Program-made: the position numbers and the translations under genes | Shown here: piece by piece, positions 28,376 to 37,581 of the stretch | Position numbering within the stretch: the first letter of the stretch is position 1 | Layout of the letters: each line of letters opens with the position of its first letter | Notes under the pieces: generated by a model | Told to the model about the DNA's origin: nothing | Databases searched by the model: none | The model's input: only the letters and a program-made list of their open reading frames with translations | Source: G963701675 sp963701675 | GTDB lineage: Bacteria > Planctomycetota > Planctomycetia > Gemmatales > Gemmataceae | Assembly (NCBI GenBank): GCA_963701675.1 | Contig: OY969623.1 | Coordinates: 1,612,001-1,676,000, forward strand | Length of the DNA: 64,000 bases | Direction: 5' to 3'

Positions 28376-30157
28376 ATGCGCGTGACACTGTTGGGCGGCT
28401 TCATCGCTTCATTCTGGCTCGGGGTTGGACCCGCCGCGGCACAGGACGATGTGCGTGCCGTGATCGACAAGGGAATCGCTGCCCTCGGAGGCGAAAAGAA
28501 CCTTGCGGCCGTCAAAGGAGTGCGGGTGAAGGGCAAAGGAACGCTCCACGTCGCCGGCGGGTTAGCGTTTACCGATGAGACCATTCAGTCACTCGATAAG
28601 TACAAAAGCACGTTCCAACTCACCACCGCAAAGCAGACCGTCACGACCGGATGGGATTCCACGGACGGCAGCTGGATTGATTCGAGCGGCCAGCCCTTAG
28701 CGCTGAATGCGAAACTCAAGAATGAAATCAAGAACAATTTCCACGTCCTTAAACTGTCGCGCCTCGTTCCATTGCAATCGGGCGCGTACGAGCTTTCGTT
28801 GTTGGACGAAACCAAAGTCGATGACCGCCCGGTGGTGGGAATCAAAGTATCGTCCAAAGACTATGCGGATGTTCGGCTTTACTTCGACAAGGAAACGAAT
28901 TTGTTGGTCAAAACCGAACGCCGGGCCATCGATGAGGCGATGAAGGAGATCAACGAAGAGCGCATCGTGAAGTCCTACCTGGAGAGCGAAGGAATGAAAT
29001 GGCCCAAGAAAATCGAGACCTTGCGCGACGGCGTCAAGTTCATGGACGAGGAAACGATTAGCGTCGAGCTAATCGAGCAATTCGAAGCAACCGCATTCGC
29101 CAAACCGGTGAAGAAGGTCCGACCTCAAGAACCGAAGAAACCGTATCCGTATGTCGAGGAAGAAGTCACCTACGAAAACACCAAGGCAAAGGTCAAGTTT
29201 GCGGGCACTCTCACGTTGCCTCCCGGCGATGGACCATTTCCCGCGGTGTTGTTGATCACCGGCTCCGGCGCCCAAGATCGGAACGAAGAGATTTTCAATC
29301 ATCGTCCGTTTCTTGTCTTGGCCGACCATCTCACGCGGCGAGGCATTGCCGTCCTTCGGGTCGACGACCGCGGTGTCGGCGGCACGTCCAAGGGAAACGA
29401 CAACGCCACCAGCGAGGACTTCGCGGAAGACGTGCGCGCCGGCGTAGCGTTCTTGAAGACACGCAAGGAAATCGATCCCAAGCGCGTCGGTCTGATCGGC
29501 CACAGCGAAGGTGGCCTCATCGCGCCGATGGTAGCGGCCGACTCGAACGACGTGGCATTCATCGTGTTACTCGCGGGGCCCGGTGTATCCGGCGAGCAGA
29601 TCATGTTGAAACAGGGAGCGGCCATGTTAAAAGCTACCGGCATCGGCAATCCATTCATCGCCCGCAATCTGAAACTGCAACAACGCCTTTTCGAAGCAAT
29701 CCGCGCGGAGAAGGACGAAAAAGCGTTAGAGAAGCGATTGCGTGACGTCATCGCCGACGAAGAAGCTCAGATTGCAGAGGATGACAAGAAAATGTTCAGT
29801 GGTTTGAAGGCCCAGGCCGAGTCACAGATTCCCATGCTCCGGTCCGCTTGGCTGCGTTTCTTCTTGAACTACGATCCGCGTGTGACGCTCAGAAAAGTGC
29901 GCTGCCCTGTCCTCGCCGCCAACGGCGAGAAGGACCTGCAAGTCGACATCGCCGACAATCTGACGGCTATTCGCAAAGCCCTTGAAGAAGGGCGTAATGG
30001 AGACTTCACAATCAAACAATTCCCCAATCTGAATCACCTTTTCCAAACCTGTGAACTCGGCACGGTTACGGAATACGGTCGGATTGAAGAAACGTTCGCT
30101 CCAGCGGCACTGGAGTACATCGGTGATTGGATTGTCAAACGAACGGCGAAACAATAA
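28376..30157 (+). CDS. Secreted alpha/beta hydrolase with N-terminal beta domain
   Basis: About 593 residues. A signal peptide (MRVTLLGGFIASFWLGVGPAAA) starts it, with GGGAGAG before the ATG, 16 bases after the sdpI-like stop, so probably the same operon. Residues ~25-240 are a beta-rich region like those of lipoprotein-sorting-type proteins. The C-terminal hydrolase domain has the nucleophile elbow IGHSEGG, an RVDDRGVGGTSKG loop, an Asp around VLAANGEKDLQV and the His in LNHLFQ. It belongs to the secreted peptidase/esterase-like hydrolases; substrate unknown. Confidence 0.85.
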   Translation: MRVTLLGGFIASFWLGVGPAAAQDDVRAVIDKGIAALGGEKNLAAVKGVRVKGKGTLHVAGGLAFTDETIQSLDKYKSTFQLTTAKQTVTTGWDSTDGSWIDSSGQPLALNAKLKNEIKNNFHVLKLSRLVPLQSGAYELSLLDETKVDDRPVVGIKVSSKDYADVRLYFDKETNLLVKTERRAIDEAMKEINEERIVKSYLESEGMKWPKKIETLRDGVKFMDEETISVELIEQFEATAFAKPVKKVRPQEPKKPYPYVEEEVTYENTKAKVKFAGTLTLPPGDGPFPAVLLITGSGAQDRNEEIFNHRPFLVLADHLTRRGIAVLRVDDRGVGGTSKGNDNATSEDFAEDVRAGVAFLKTRKEIDPKRVGLIGHSEGGLIAPMVAADSNDVAFIVLLAGPGVSGEQIMLKQGAAMLKATGIGNPFIARNLKLQQRLFEAIRAEKDEKALEKRLRDVIADEEAQIAEDDKKMFSGLKAQAESQIPMLRSAWLRFFLNYDPRVTLRKVRCPVLAANGEKDLQVDIADNLTAIRKALEEGRNGDFTIKQFPNLNHLFQTCELGTVTEYGRIEETFAPAALEYIGDWIVKRTAKQ

Positions 30158-30196
30158 TGCTCGTGTACAATGTAAATATCTATGAGGTGTCCTACC

Positions 30197-30451
30197 GTGT
30201 CAAATCTCAGCCTAAGTAACCAACAAGTCATCGACTTGGTGAAGCAACTGCCGCCTGAACGCAAACGGGATGTGCTCCTGGCGTTGGCCGTCGACGCGCA
30301 AGGCCGCCGTCACGAAAGAATGAAACTTGCGGAAGAGCAACTACGCCGCCTGTCGGCATCGCGTGGGCTCGATTGGGATTCAATGAACGATGAACAGCGG
30401 GAGGAATTCATCGACAATCTTGTGCACGAGGATCGGCAGTGCGGCCCGTAG
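30197..30451 (+). CDS. Putative antitoxin of a PIN-type toxin-antitoxin pair
   Basis: About 84 residues, mostly helical and charged: LSLSNQQVIDLVKQLPPERKRDVLLALA. I prefer GTG 30197 because GAGGT at 30184-30188 is well spaced; ATG 30182 is the alternative. It overlaps the PIN gene by 13 bases, the usual arrangement of antitoxin before toxin. TACAAT at 30167-30172 may be the -10 box. The family resembles unnamed small proteins paired with PIN toxins; the antitoxin role is inferred from context. Confidence 0.7.
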   Translation: MSNLSLSNQQVIDLVKQLPPERKRDVLLALAVDAQGRRHERMKLAEEQLRRLSASRGLDWDSMNDEQREEFIDNLVHEDRQCGP

Positions 30452-30855
30452 TCGTGTTCGACACGAACATTCTTTTCTCAAGCATCGGTTGGCGTGGAAA
30501 TCCCTATCGCTGCATTGAACTCGCACGAACCGGCATTGTTACGGGCATCACGTGCCGGGAGATTCTCGACGAACTCATTGACAAACTAGAGTCGAAGCTC
30601 TCGTTGACATCTGACGTCGCGCTGGACGCTGTAACCGACTTATTAAGCTTTCTCAAACCGGTGCCGATCAACGGCACCCTCAAGGTAATCTCCGCTGATC
30701 CCGATGACGATAAGGTGTTAGAATGCGCGACCGTCGCAACGGCTTCCCACATCATCACTGGTGACCGCCGGCACTTGATCCCGTTGGGGAACTTTCAGGG
30801 CATACAAATTGTGACCGCATCAGAATTCCTTGTCCTTGCGACCGCATTACCTTAG
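30439..30855 (+). CDS. PIN-domain ribonuclease toxin (COG1569-type)
   Basis: About 138 residues starting at GTG. PIN motifs are visible: Asp in VVFDTNILFSS, an acidic cluster (ILDELIDKLES), SADPDDDKVLECA with several acids, and TGDRRHL near the C terminus, which together form the magnesium-binding site of a nuclease. PIN toxins cleave tRNA, rRNA or mRNA. It overlaps the antitoxin gene and is followed 40 bases later by archease and then rtcB in the same direction, a possibly meaningful link between RNA cleavage and RNA repair. Confidence 0.88.
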   Translation: MRPVVVFDTNILFSSIGWRGNPYRCIELARTGIVTGITCREILDELIDKLESKLSLTSDVALDAVTDLLSFLKPVPINGTLKVISADPDDDKVLECATVATASHIITGDRRHLIPLGNFQGIQIVTASEFLVLATALP

Positions 30856-30895
30856 CAAGTCGCTCTTCGACAAACTTCTCGATAAGAATAGCCGC

Positions 30896-31306
30896 ATGTA
30901 CGAGACCTTCGAACATACGGCCGATCTCGGCTTGCGCATCCGGTCGTCCACCCTCGATACGCTTTTCGGCGAAGCCGCAGAAGCGCTCTTCGCTGCCGTC
31001 GTCGAAGATCTGAATGCGATTGAACACCGGGAGTTGCGCGAATTCCGGATCGAAAACGACGAACCGGAGTTGCTCCTATTCGATTGGCTGAACGAACTGC
31101 TTTTTCTCTTCGACACGCAACACCTACTCTTCAGTAAGTTCCAGGTTCACCTCGACCATAATCGGCTCGAAGGCAAAGCCTGGGGCGAACCTTTGGATCG
31201 TTCCCGCCATCTGTTGAGTCATGAAGTAAAAGCCATCACCTACCACGGTCTCCGCCTCGAGCAAGTCGCCGATGGCTGGCTTGCGGAAGTGATCGTGGAT
31301 ATTTGA
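30896..31306 (+). CDS. Archease, activator of RtcB RNA ligase
   Basis: About 136 residues. The signature FEHTADLGLRIRS at the start, the LFDWLNELLFLFDT segment, KAITYHGLRLEQ and the terminal EVIVDI with the metal-binding Asp match archease. Archease speeds guanylylation and turnover of RtcB. It is 13 bases ahead of rtcB, so the two are one operon. Confidence 0.93.
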   Translation: MYETFEHTADLGLRIRSSTLDTLFGEAAEALFAAVVEDLNAIEHRELREFRIENDEPELLLFDWLNELLFLFDTQHLLFSKFQVHLDHNRLEGKAWGEPLDRSRHLLSHEVKAITYHGLRLEQVADGWLAEVIVDI

Positions 31307-31319
31307 GGGGAAATCCCAA

Positions 31320-32784
31320 ATGGGCAAGGAGACGTTTCACGGTCCGCTCGAACAGGTCGATGAATGCTGCTGGCGCATCCCGAAGAGTTACAAGCAAGGC
31401 ATGCGCGTCGACGGACTCATTTACACGAATGAGAAATTGCTCGAGCAGCTCAAGCTGGATCAAGCGCCGGAGCAAGTCGCCAACGTCGCATTCTTGCCTG
31501 GAATTCAGCACGCCAGTCTGGCCATGCCGGATATCCACTGGGGCTACGGTTTTTGCATCGGCGGCGTCTGCGCGACGGACCCGGCCGAAGGTGGTGTCAT
31601 TTCTCCGGGCGGCGTTGGCTACGACATCAATTGCGGTGTTCGGCTGATTCGAAGCAATCTTTTCTATCGGGACGTGAAGCCGCACATGCGCACGCTGGTC
31701 GAAGAGCTCTTTCGTCAAGTTCCCACCGGGGTTGGGAAGTCCGGACGTTTCAGTTTCAACGAAAAGGAACTGAAGCAAATCATGAGTCAGGGACCGCAGT
31801 GTTTGGTTCAACGCGGTTGGGCCACGGCTGGCGACATCGATCACACCGAGGCGCGCGGGCGACTGGACGGCGCCGATCCGGACGCGGTCAGTGAGCGCGC
31901 TCTAATGCGCGGCGCCAGCCAGTGCGGGACGCTCGGATCGGGAAATCACTTCCTCGAAGTGCAAATCGTCGATCATGTATTCGATGAACCGTCGGCCTCT
32001 GCCATGGGCCTGGAAAAGGACATGGTCTGCGTCATGATCCACAGCGGTTCGCGCGGCTTGGGCTATCAAGTGTGCGACGATGCCCTTGCCATGCTGCGAA
32101 AGGTGCCCGGAAAGATACGGCATTGCCCTGCCAGACCGCCAACTGGCATGTGCGCCCGTCGACAGTCCGGAAGGCCAGCGTTACATCGGGACGATGCGCG
32201 CGGCGGCGAACTTCGCCTGGTGCAATCGACAGCTTTTGATGCACCAGTCGCGGGAAGTGTTCGCAACCGTATTCGGACGCACCTGGCAAGAGCTTCAAAT
32301 GAACCTCATTTACGATGTGTGCCACAACATCGCCAAGTTCGAGGAGCACACCTACGGCGGCAAGACCAAGAAGGTTTGGGTTCACCGGAAGGGCGCCACG
32401 CGCGCGTTTCCGCCCAACCACCCGGAGGTACCGTCGGCGTACCGTAAGATCGGGCAGCCGGTGATCATTCCGGGCGACATGGGCCGCGCCAGTTGGGTCC
32501 TGGTTGGACAACCCGGCAGCATGGAAAAGTCATTCGGAACGACCTGCCACGGCGCGGGCCGTGCGATGAGCCGTACGGCCGCGGTCAAGGAAGCGGGCGG
32601 CCGGCGGATCGACAAGGAATTGGAAGCCGCGGGTGTGATTGCGCGTTCCCAGAGCCGCCGCGGTCTCGCGGAAGAGCAACCGAAGGCTTACAAGAACGTC
32701 GACGACGTAGTGGAAGTCGTTGACCGCGCTGGACTCTCGCGGAAAGTGGCACGTATGCGGCCCATCGGTGTGATCAAAGGGTAA
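31320..32784 (+). CDS. rtcB: RtcB RNA-splicing ligase (one frameshift)
   Basis: About 487 residues when read across the shift. GTP-dependent ligase joining 2',3'-cyclic phosphate or 3'-phosphate ends to 5'-OH RNA ends. The metal-binding Cys is in YDINCGVRLIRS (Cys105), His residues in GNHFLEVQ and MIHSGSRGLGYQ, and the GMP-acceptor His region in TCHGAGRAMSR. The first frame breaks after LAMLRKVP; the second frame resumes ERYGIALPDRQLACAP. Removing one C of CCC at 32106-32108 joins them perfectly. The 3' end overlaps the convergent glycosyltransferase gene by 97 bases. GAGGGG lies before the start. Confidence 0.92.
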
Positions 32785-34112
32785 CAGTCTTTGGCGTTGC
32801 GCGCGTACGCAAGCAGTCGCGGTTCAGCGCGCGATTCACGGTATCGAACATATCCGCATCCGAGAAGCAGGAGCACGGCACTCCACATCACGTTTCCATA
32901 CCACATCGCCTCGGTGGCGAGATCTCTCCCGACCAGGCCGCGAGTGCCGATTGCCCCCGCGACGATCGCTGCCGTGAGAAGCGCGATGACCATCGTCTCG
33001 CGCTTTTCCACTATACGGCGGGCAAGACAAAATCCCGGCAGCAACAACGTGCAAAAATGCGGCTTGCTCGACATGGGAGAAAGCAAAACCATGAGCAAGA
33101 GAACCGTGCAGCATTCCCATACTCGTCCCGATTCATTCGCCCGACCGCGACGAAACACGGCAAAAACCGCAACGACCACAGCAAGATCAAAGCCGCAAAG
33201 CAGCAGCTTGCGCGCACCACTTCCGATTGCTGCAGGCACATCCGCAACGAGCACCTCTGCAGGACTCGACGAAAGTGCTGTCGTGAACCAGCGGTTTACG
33301 GCGCCCGCGAAGGACTGGTTATACACTTGCTCGCTGTACACATAGTGCGATGACTGACTTAGCGGCCCCAAACAACGTTCCATCCATTGGGCGGCGTACA
33401 GATCACTCGAAGTGGACGGAAACACGACATTGGGCAGCAAGTTGATGGCGATGGCGACAACGACTACCCAGCCGGCCTGTCGCCATCGACGGCGCCACAA
33501 CAGGTAACCGCACCACAACAATGGCGTGCACTTCGCGCCGGCTGCCACTCCGAAGCAGGTCGCGGCAATCCATGATTGCGACCGCACCAGCGCCCAACAG
33601 CCGTACATCAAGAGAGCGCCGATGACGATGTCGGTTTGCTGGTGACTGAGGCCGTCGAAAACGTAGCGCACGCCGACCGCTAGACCGAGCAGCCAAATCA
33701 CGTGCTCATGCCAGCCTTTTCGTAGCGATTCCGCTTCTGAGGACCGCCGACTCCCTGTTGAGATACGCCAGGCGAAGTGACACAGAATGAACGCCGCGGC
33801 CACGTTGATCACATACCAGATCGATAATGAGGCAAACTTCGAGGCGAACGTGAAGGGAACCGCCAGCAGCGCCATGAACGGTGGATAAACGTAGCCCTCG
33901 CCGATGTGATAAATTCCATCGCCCGCACGCAGGTGGTTCGCCGCCCGGATATAGACTTCGTTCCATTCAGAGTAGCGGCGCGTAATCAGGGGATAGGCAA
34001 TCGCAGCAAAGACGACGAGCGCCAGAATTGCATATGGATGACAGCGCAACCATCGTGTCCACGCCGCGCGGGCAGTCACGGCGGCCTTCCCTGGCTTAGC
34101 GATCTTGTCCAT
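32688..34112 (-). CDS. Membrane glycosyltransferase, GT87/DUF2029 type
   Basis: About 475 residues with some ten hydrophobic segments, beginning after a short cytoplasmic stretch with PYAILALVVFAAIAYPLI. The loop SEWNEVYIRAANHLRAGDGIY with an acidic pair and the following GYVYPPFMALLAVPF fit GT-C enzymes of the GT87/DUF2029 group, which use polyprenyl-phosphate sugars (mannose in characterised cases). Its last 97 bases overlap the end of rtcB on the other strand, so the true C terminus could be shorter. The ATG at 34112 is preferred to the upstream GTG. Confidence 0.8.
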   Translation of the reverse strand: MDKIAKPGKAAVTARAAWTRWLRCHPYAILALVVFAAIAYPLITRRYSEWNEVYIRAANHLRAGDGIYHIGEGYVYPPFMALLAVPFTFASKFASLSIWYVINVAAAFILCHFAWRISTGSRRSSEAESLRKGWHEHVIWLLGLAVGVRYVFDGLSHQQTDIVIGALLMYGCWALVRSQSWIAATCFGVAAGAKCTPLLWCGYLLWRRRWRQAGWVVVVAIAINLLPNVVFPSTSSDLYAAQWMERCLGPLSQSSHYVYSEQVYNQSFAGAVNRWFTTALSSSPAEVLVADVPAAIGSGARKLLLCGFDLAVVVAVFAVFRRGRANESGRVWECCTVLLLMVLLSPMSSKPHFCTLLLPGFCLARRIVEKRETMVIALLTAAIVAGAIGTRGLVGRDLATEAMWYGNVMWSAVLLLLGCGYVRYRESRAEPRLLAYARNAKDCYPLITPMGRIRATFRESPARSTTSTTSSTFL

Positions 34113-34271
34113 TGGATCGGGTTTAACAGATGAGACGATTACGTGACAAGCCCAAACTCTCGGTGCGCACCGCACCAAACCACCGCGGTAAAATAAAGGA
34201 AGATGGTAGCACGGCGGCTAAAGAAAAGGTACTGTTGAGTAGCCCTGATCCGCCACCTGGAGTTCGCATCG

Positions 34272-35921
34272 ATGACCGCGGGGCTGTTGGCAACATTCCT
34301 ACCGTTCGTAGCTCCGGTTCTTCCGATTGAGGCGATCAAGAATTCCGCCGCAGAGGTTGCGGAACTCGACCGTATCGTCTCCGCGGCGGGATTTCGAACG
34401 GACGGACCATCGCTCATCTCGTTTTTTCAACAACGGACCCTGCCGCCGGATGGGCGCGAAAAACTCGCGGCCGCCATTCTCCAGTTGGGCGACGATTCCT
34501 ATGAAGTGCGTGAAAGCGCCGCGGCGGAGCTGATTGCGGTCGGAATGCCGGCAACGCCGCAGCTTCAAGCCGCGCTCGCTGCCCCCGACTTGGAGATCGC
34601 TCGCCGGGCCGAACGTTGCCTGCAGGCGATTCAGCGCGGACCCGGCCCGCATGTGCCGACAGCCGCCGCTCGCCTGCTAGCCATCCGCAATCCGCCTCAG
34701 GCGGCAACGACCTTGATCCAATACGCTCCCTATGCCGACGACGAGTACGTCGAAGAGGCGGTGTTCGTTGCCCTCGCGGAACTCGGTGGACGCGGCGCAA
34801 AGGTGGATCAACTATTCGAGATCGCAGCCGACAGCAATGAGCCTTCACAACGGGCCGCCGCCGGTAGGCTTTTGGGCCGATCGGATGACGTCGGCCAACG
34901 CCGCTTGGCTCATAAGCTGCTTGGCGATTCGGCCGTCGCGGTTCGTCTGCATTCTGCCCGGACATTGCTTGCCAAGGGCGACAAGTCCGCTGTCCCGGCC
35001 CTGTTCAGCCTACTGACAGATGCTCCGCCGCACGTCGCATGGGAAGCAGAGGAATTGCTTTGCCGTCTCGCCGGCCCAACGGGTCCCGATCTGCACCTGG
35101 ACTTAACGGGCGAAATTGCCCGCGCAGTGTGTCGCTCCGCTTGGGAAACGTGGTGGCGAGCCAATGAACATCTCCTGGATTTGAGCCGCTTCACATTAGA
35201 TACCCGGCTCTTGGGTTTGACCATCGTTGCCGATCTAGACAAAGGCCGGATCATGGAGATCGGCCGCGATCACAAGGAACGCTGGCACATCGAAGGTTTC
35301 AAAGGGCCGGTCGACGTGCAGTGCTTGCCCAACGGCCGCATCCTCGTCGCCGAAAACCACGGCCGTCGAGTGACCGAGCGCGACCGAACCGGCAAGATCC
35401 ATTGGGAGCGAGCCACGTCCGCATTTCCGGCAAGCTGTCAGCGAACGGCGAATGGCAACACGTTCATTGCCACGTACAACGAGATTCTCGAAGTGACGCC
35501 CGATGGCCGTGAAATCTTGAAGCTGGCCTGGCCGGACGGAATTTACAGCGCCCGCAAGCTACGTAGCGGCCGGATGATAGTGGTCAACAGTAAAGGCAGA
35601 GTCGCAACACTCGATCCGTCCGGCAAGGAGATTTCCAGCTTCGAAAGCGGCGGCGTGGCGAGCTGGTCATCGATCGAAGTGCTCAACAATGCCCATTGCC
35701 TGCTCTGCGGCAACTCCAACAAAGTCGTCGAATTCGATCCTTCCGGCCGGCGCGTCTGGGAATGCTCAATCCCGTACGCGGTCTCCGCTACTCGCCTTCC
35801 GAACGGCCACACGTTGGTCTGCTCCAGCGAAGGCCGCCGCGTCGTCGAAATCGATCGCACCGGCAAGGAAGTGTGGGAACACAAAACCCCGGGCCGGCCC
35901 TGGCACGTGGTGCGGCGGTAA
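34272..35921 (+). CDS. HEAT-repeat plus PQQ/arylsulfotransferase-like propeller protein
   Basis: 549 residues. An N-terminal hydrophobic stretch (MTAGLLATFLPFVAPVLPIEA) may be a signal peptide. HEAT-like repeats cover about residues 60-270 (GDDSYEVRESAAAELIAVGMPATPQL, DSAVAVRLHSARTLLAKGD). A beta-propeller follows (~310-549) with repeating blades such as DPSGKEISSFESGG, DPSGRRVWECSIP and DRTGKEVWEHKTPG plus NGHTLV or NGRILV strands. Planctomycetes have many such proteins, probably envelope scaffolds. GGAG at 34259-34262 precedes the ATG. Function unknown. Confidence 0.82.
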   Translation: MTAGLLATFLPFVAPVLPIEAIKNSAAEVAELDRIVSAAGFRTDGPSLISFFQQRTLPPDGREKLAAAILQLGDDSYEVRESAAAELIAVGMPATPQLQAALAAPDLEIARRAERCLQAIQRGPGPHVPTAAARLLAIRNPPQAATTLIQYAPYADDEYVEEAVFVALAELGGRGAKVDQLFEIAADSNEPSQRAAAGRLLGRSDDVGQRRLAHKLLGDSAVAVRLHSARTLLAKGDKSAVPALFSLLTDAPPHVAWEAEELLCRLAGPTGPDLHLDLTGEIARAVCRSAWETWWRANEHLLDLSRFTLDTRLLGLTIVADLDKGRIMEIGRDHKERWHIEGFKGPVDVQCLPNGRILVAENHGRRVTERDRTGKIHWERATSAFPASCQRTANGNTFIATYNEILEVTPDGREILKLAWPDGIYSARKLRSGRMIVVNSKGRVATLDPSGKEISSFESGGVASWSSIEVLNNAHCLLCGNSNKVVEFDPSGRRVWECSIPYAVSATRLPNGHTLVCSSEGRRVVEIDRTGKEVWEHKTPGRPWHVVRR

Positions 35922-36062
35922 TCCCACAACTTATTCGCTACCTTCCGAACAAGTTCCCATCTCTCCCGGCTGTAATTCACAGGAATCCGCACGATCAGAC
36001 AAACGCACGGAAGTTGTGAGGTATACTGCTATCGAATCAATCCGTACCTTCGGAGACCGGCC

Positions 36063-36683
36063 ATGTTTCGATGGATGGCAGTCGTTGGCGTTTCTGCATT
36101 GTACGTCGGCTCAACGTACTCACTTCAATGGGATTTCGGCGGACCGGCCTACCAACGAGGCTTTCCGAGCGCGCCCCCGCCGAGCATCTGGGGCTACAAC
36201 CTGAATGACCCAAATCCCGGCTACTACGGCGGCATCAACTACCGCGAGTATTACAGCTATGGCCGCGGTTACGGCATCGCTAACTTCCCCGGTCCCCTGC
36301 CGAATTATCCGTACGGCTACGTACCGAAGTCGTTCCGCGCCTATCCTTCACCTTGGGTCGGCCCACGATATGAAACGCCCGTCATGCACGCCGAACCCGA
36401 ACCTTGCGCGTACCTCGAAGTTCAGGTTCCCGACAACGCAGAGGTCTGGATCAATGACACGAAGACGCAACAGACCGGCAAGGTCCGCACTTTCGTGACA
36501 CCGTCTCTTCCGGCCGACAAGGTCTTCACGTACGAGATCAAGGCCAAGTGGTCCGAGGACGGCAAGGCGGTCGAGCAAAGCCAAATCGTGATGGTTCAAT
36601 CCGGGAAACGCGTGCCCGTATCTTTCACGCAATTACCGGAGGCGGCCAGCGTCGTGCCATCGTCTCCTAGCCAATCGGACTGA
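36063..36683 (+). CDS. TIGR03000-domain secreted protein
   Basis: 206 residues. A short hydrophobic N terminus (MFRWMAVVGVSALYVGSTYS) is followed by a Pro/Gly/Tyr-rich region (PGYYGGINYREYYSYGRGYG) and then the TIGR03000 domain (~120-195): YLEVQVPDNAEVWINDTKTQQTG, VRTFVTPSLPADKVFTYEIKAKW. This planctomycete-specific domain is thought to be a small beta-sandwich of secreted proteins. GGAG about 10 bases ahead supports the start. A TATACT (36022-36027) upstream may be the -10 box. The stop overlaps the end of the convergent lipid kinase gene by 17 bases. Confidence 0.88.
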   Translation: MFRWMAVVGVSALYVGSTYSLQWDFGGPAYQRGFPSAPPPSIWGYNLNDPNPGYYGGINYREYYSYGRGYGIANFPGPLPNYPYGYVPKSFRAYPSPWVGPRYETPVMHAEPEPCAYLEVQVPDNAEVWINDTKTQQTGKVRTFVTPSLPADKVFTYEIKAKWSEDGKAVEQSQIVMVQSGKRVPVSFTQLPEAASVVPSSPSQSD

Positions 36684-37553
36684 GTATCCGCACGGCTTGC
36701 GGCACGATTTCGACGGTAACCGGCAGGTATCCAGCAGGATCGCCGTCGATTTGAACCGGCACCGGTTGATCCGACCAAATCTTGACTTGCCGCACACGCC
36801 GGTAATGCACATCGGGTCGCCGTTCGTGCCTGCGGGTCGCCACCGCCGCAAAGTAACGCAAGAGCATCCCGATTCCAGGGCGATCAAAAACGTACAAGTC
36901 TAGCCAGCCATCCGAGGGGACCGCATGAAGCGCTATGGGCAGGCCGAGACTATATAGCGGCAGATTGAACACGAACACCATCGATCCGCATAACACCTCA
37001 CCGGTCTCGACGATCTCGACTTGCATGGACGGAAACGAAAAACCCCGCGCAGCCTGTAACATCTCCCACGCGTAAGTCTCCTTGCCAACGTGCCCTTCTC
37101 GATTTCGATGCACGCGATGCACCACGTCGGCATCGTAACCCGCGCTGACCATGAGCGCGAACCTGTGATCGCCCGCTTGGCCGACGTCGATCCATTGGCA
37201 GTGACACGCGGCGATCATGTCCGCGAGTTTGTCCGCTCCTTTGGGGAAGCCGAAATGCTTGGCCACCAGATTCTCATTGCCAAGGGGCAGCACGCCAAGC
37301 GGGGCTTCCGGCCGGCGGTTGAGCACGTAGTTAAAGGTCCCATCTCCCCCGGCCGCGACAATGCAACGCAGACCCGCATGCGATTGCTCCAGAGCGTCGG
37401 TAAGATCCTCTTGGCGCCAACAAACAATCGCCTCCAGCCTGCGATGATGCAACGCCACCACGAATTCATCAAGGAGTTTACGAGACGAGCTGCGCCCGCG
37501 CGCGGATTGGCGAGAACGGCTACGTGTTTTCGTTCGAGATTCGACGAATCCAT
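36667..37553 (-). CDS. Diacylglycerol kinase-family lipid kinase (one frameshift)
   Basis: About 296 residues across the shift. The 5' part reads KHVAVLANPRAG, the family start; the rest (EFVVALHHRRLEAIV, IVAAGGDGTFNYVLN, GVLPLGNENLVAKHFG, HAVPSDGWLDLYVFDRPG, IDGDPAGYLPVTVEIVPQAVRIL) is in another frame. A missing G near 37491-37496 would join them as NPRAGGSSSRKLLDEF. The GGDGT motif binds ATP. Note GNEN where most members have GTxND/N. The enzyme phosphorylates a lipid such as diacylglycerol or a related substrate. The start at 37553 has no clear ribosome binding site; an upstream in-frame start is possible. Confidence 0.83.
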
Positions 37554-37581
37554 TCGGTCTGATATATGCACACCACAGACA

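Noticed and set aside
32080..32130. Programmed frameshifting as an explanation for the rtcB break
   Set aside because: There is no slippery heptamer with a fitting downstream stimulator, and similar breaks occur in many unrelated genes in the window, so sequence error is simpler.
30439..32784. Complete RNA-based phage-defence island
   Set aside because: Apart from the PIN pair and the housekeeping-type archease/rtcB, no defence hallmark genes are seen around. I keep only the weaker cleavage-repair idea as a finding.
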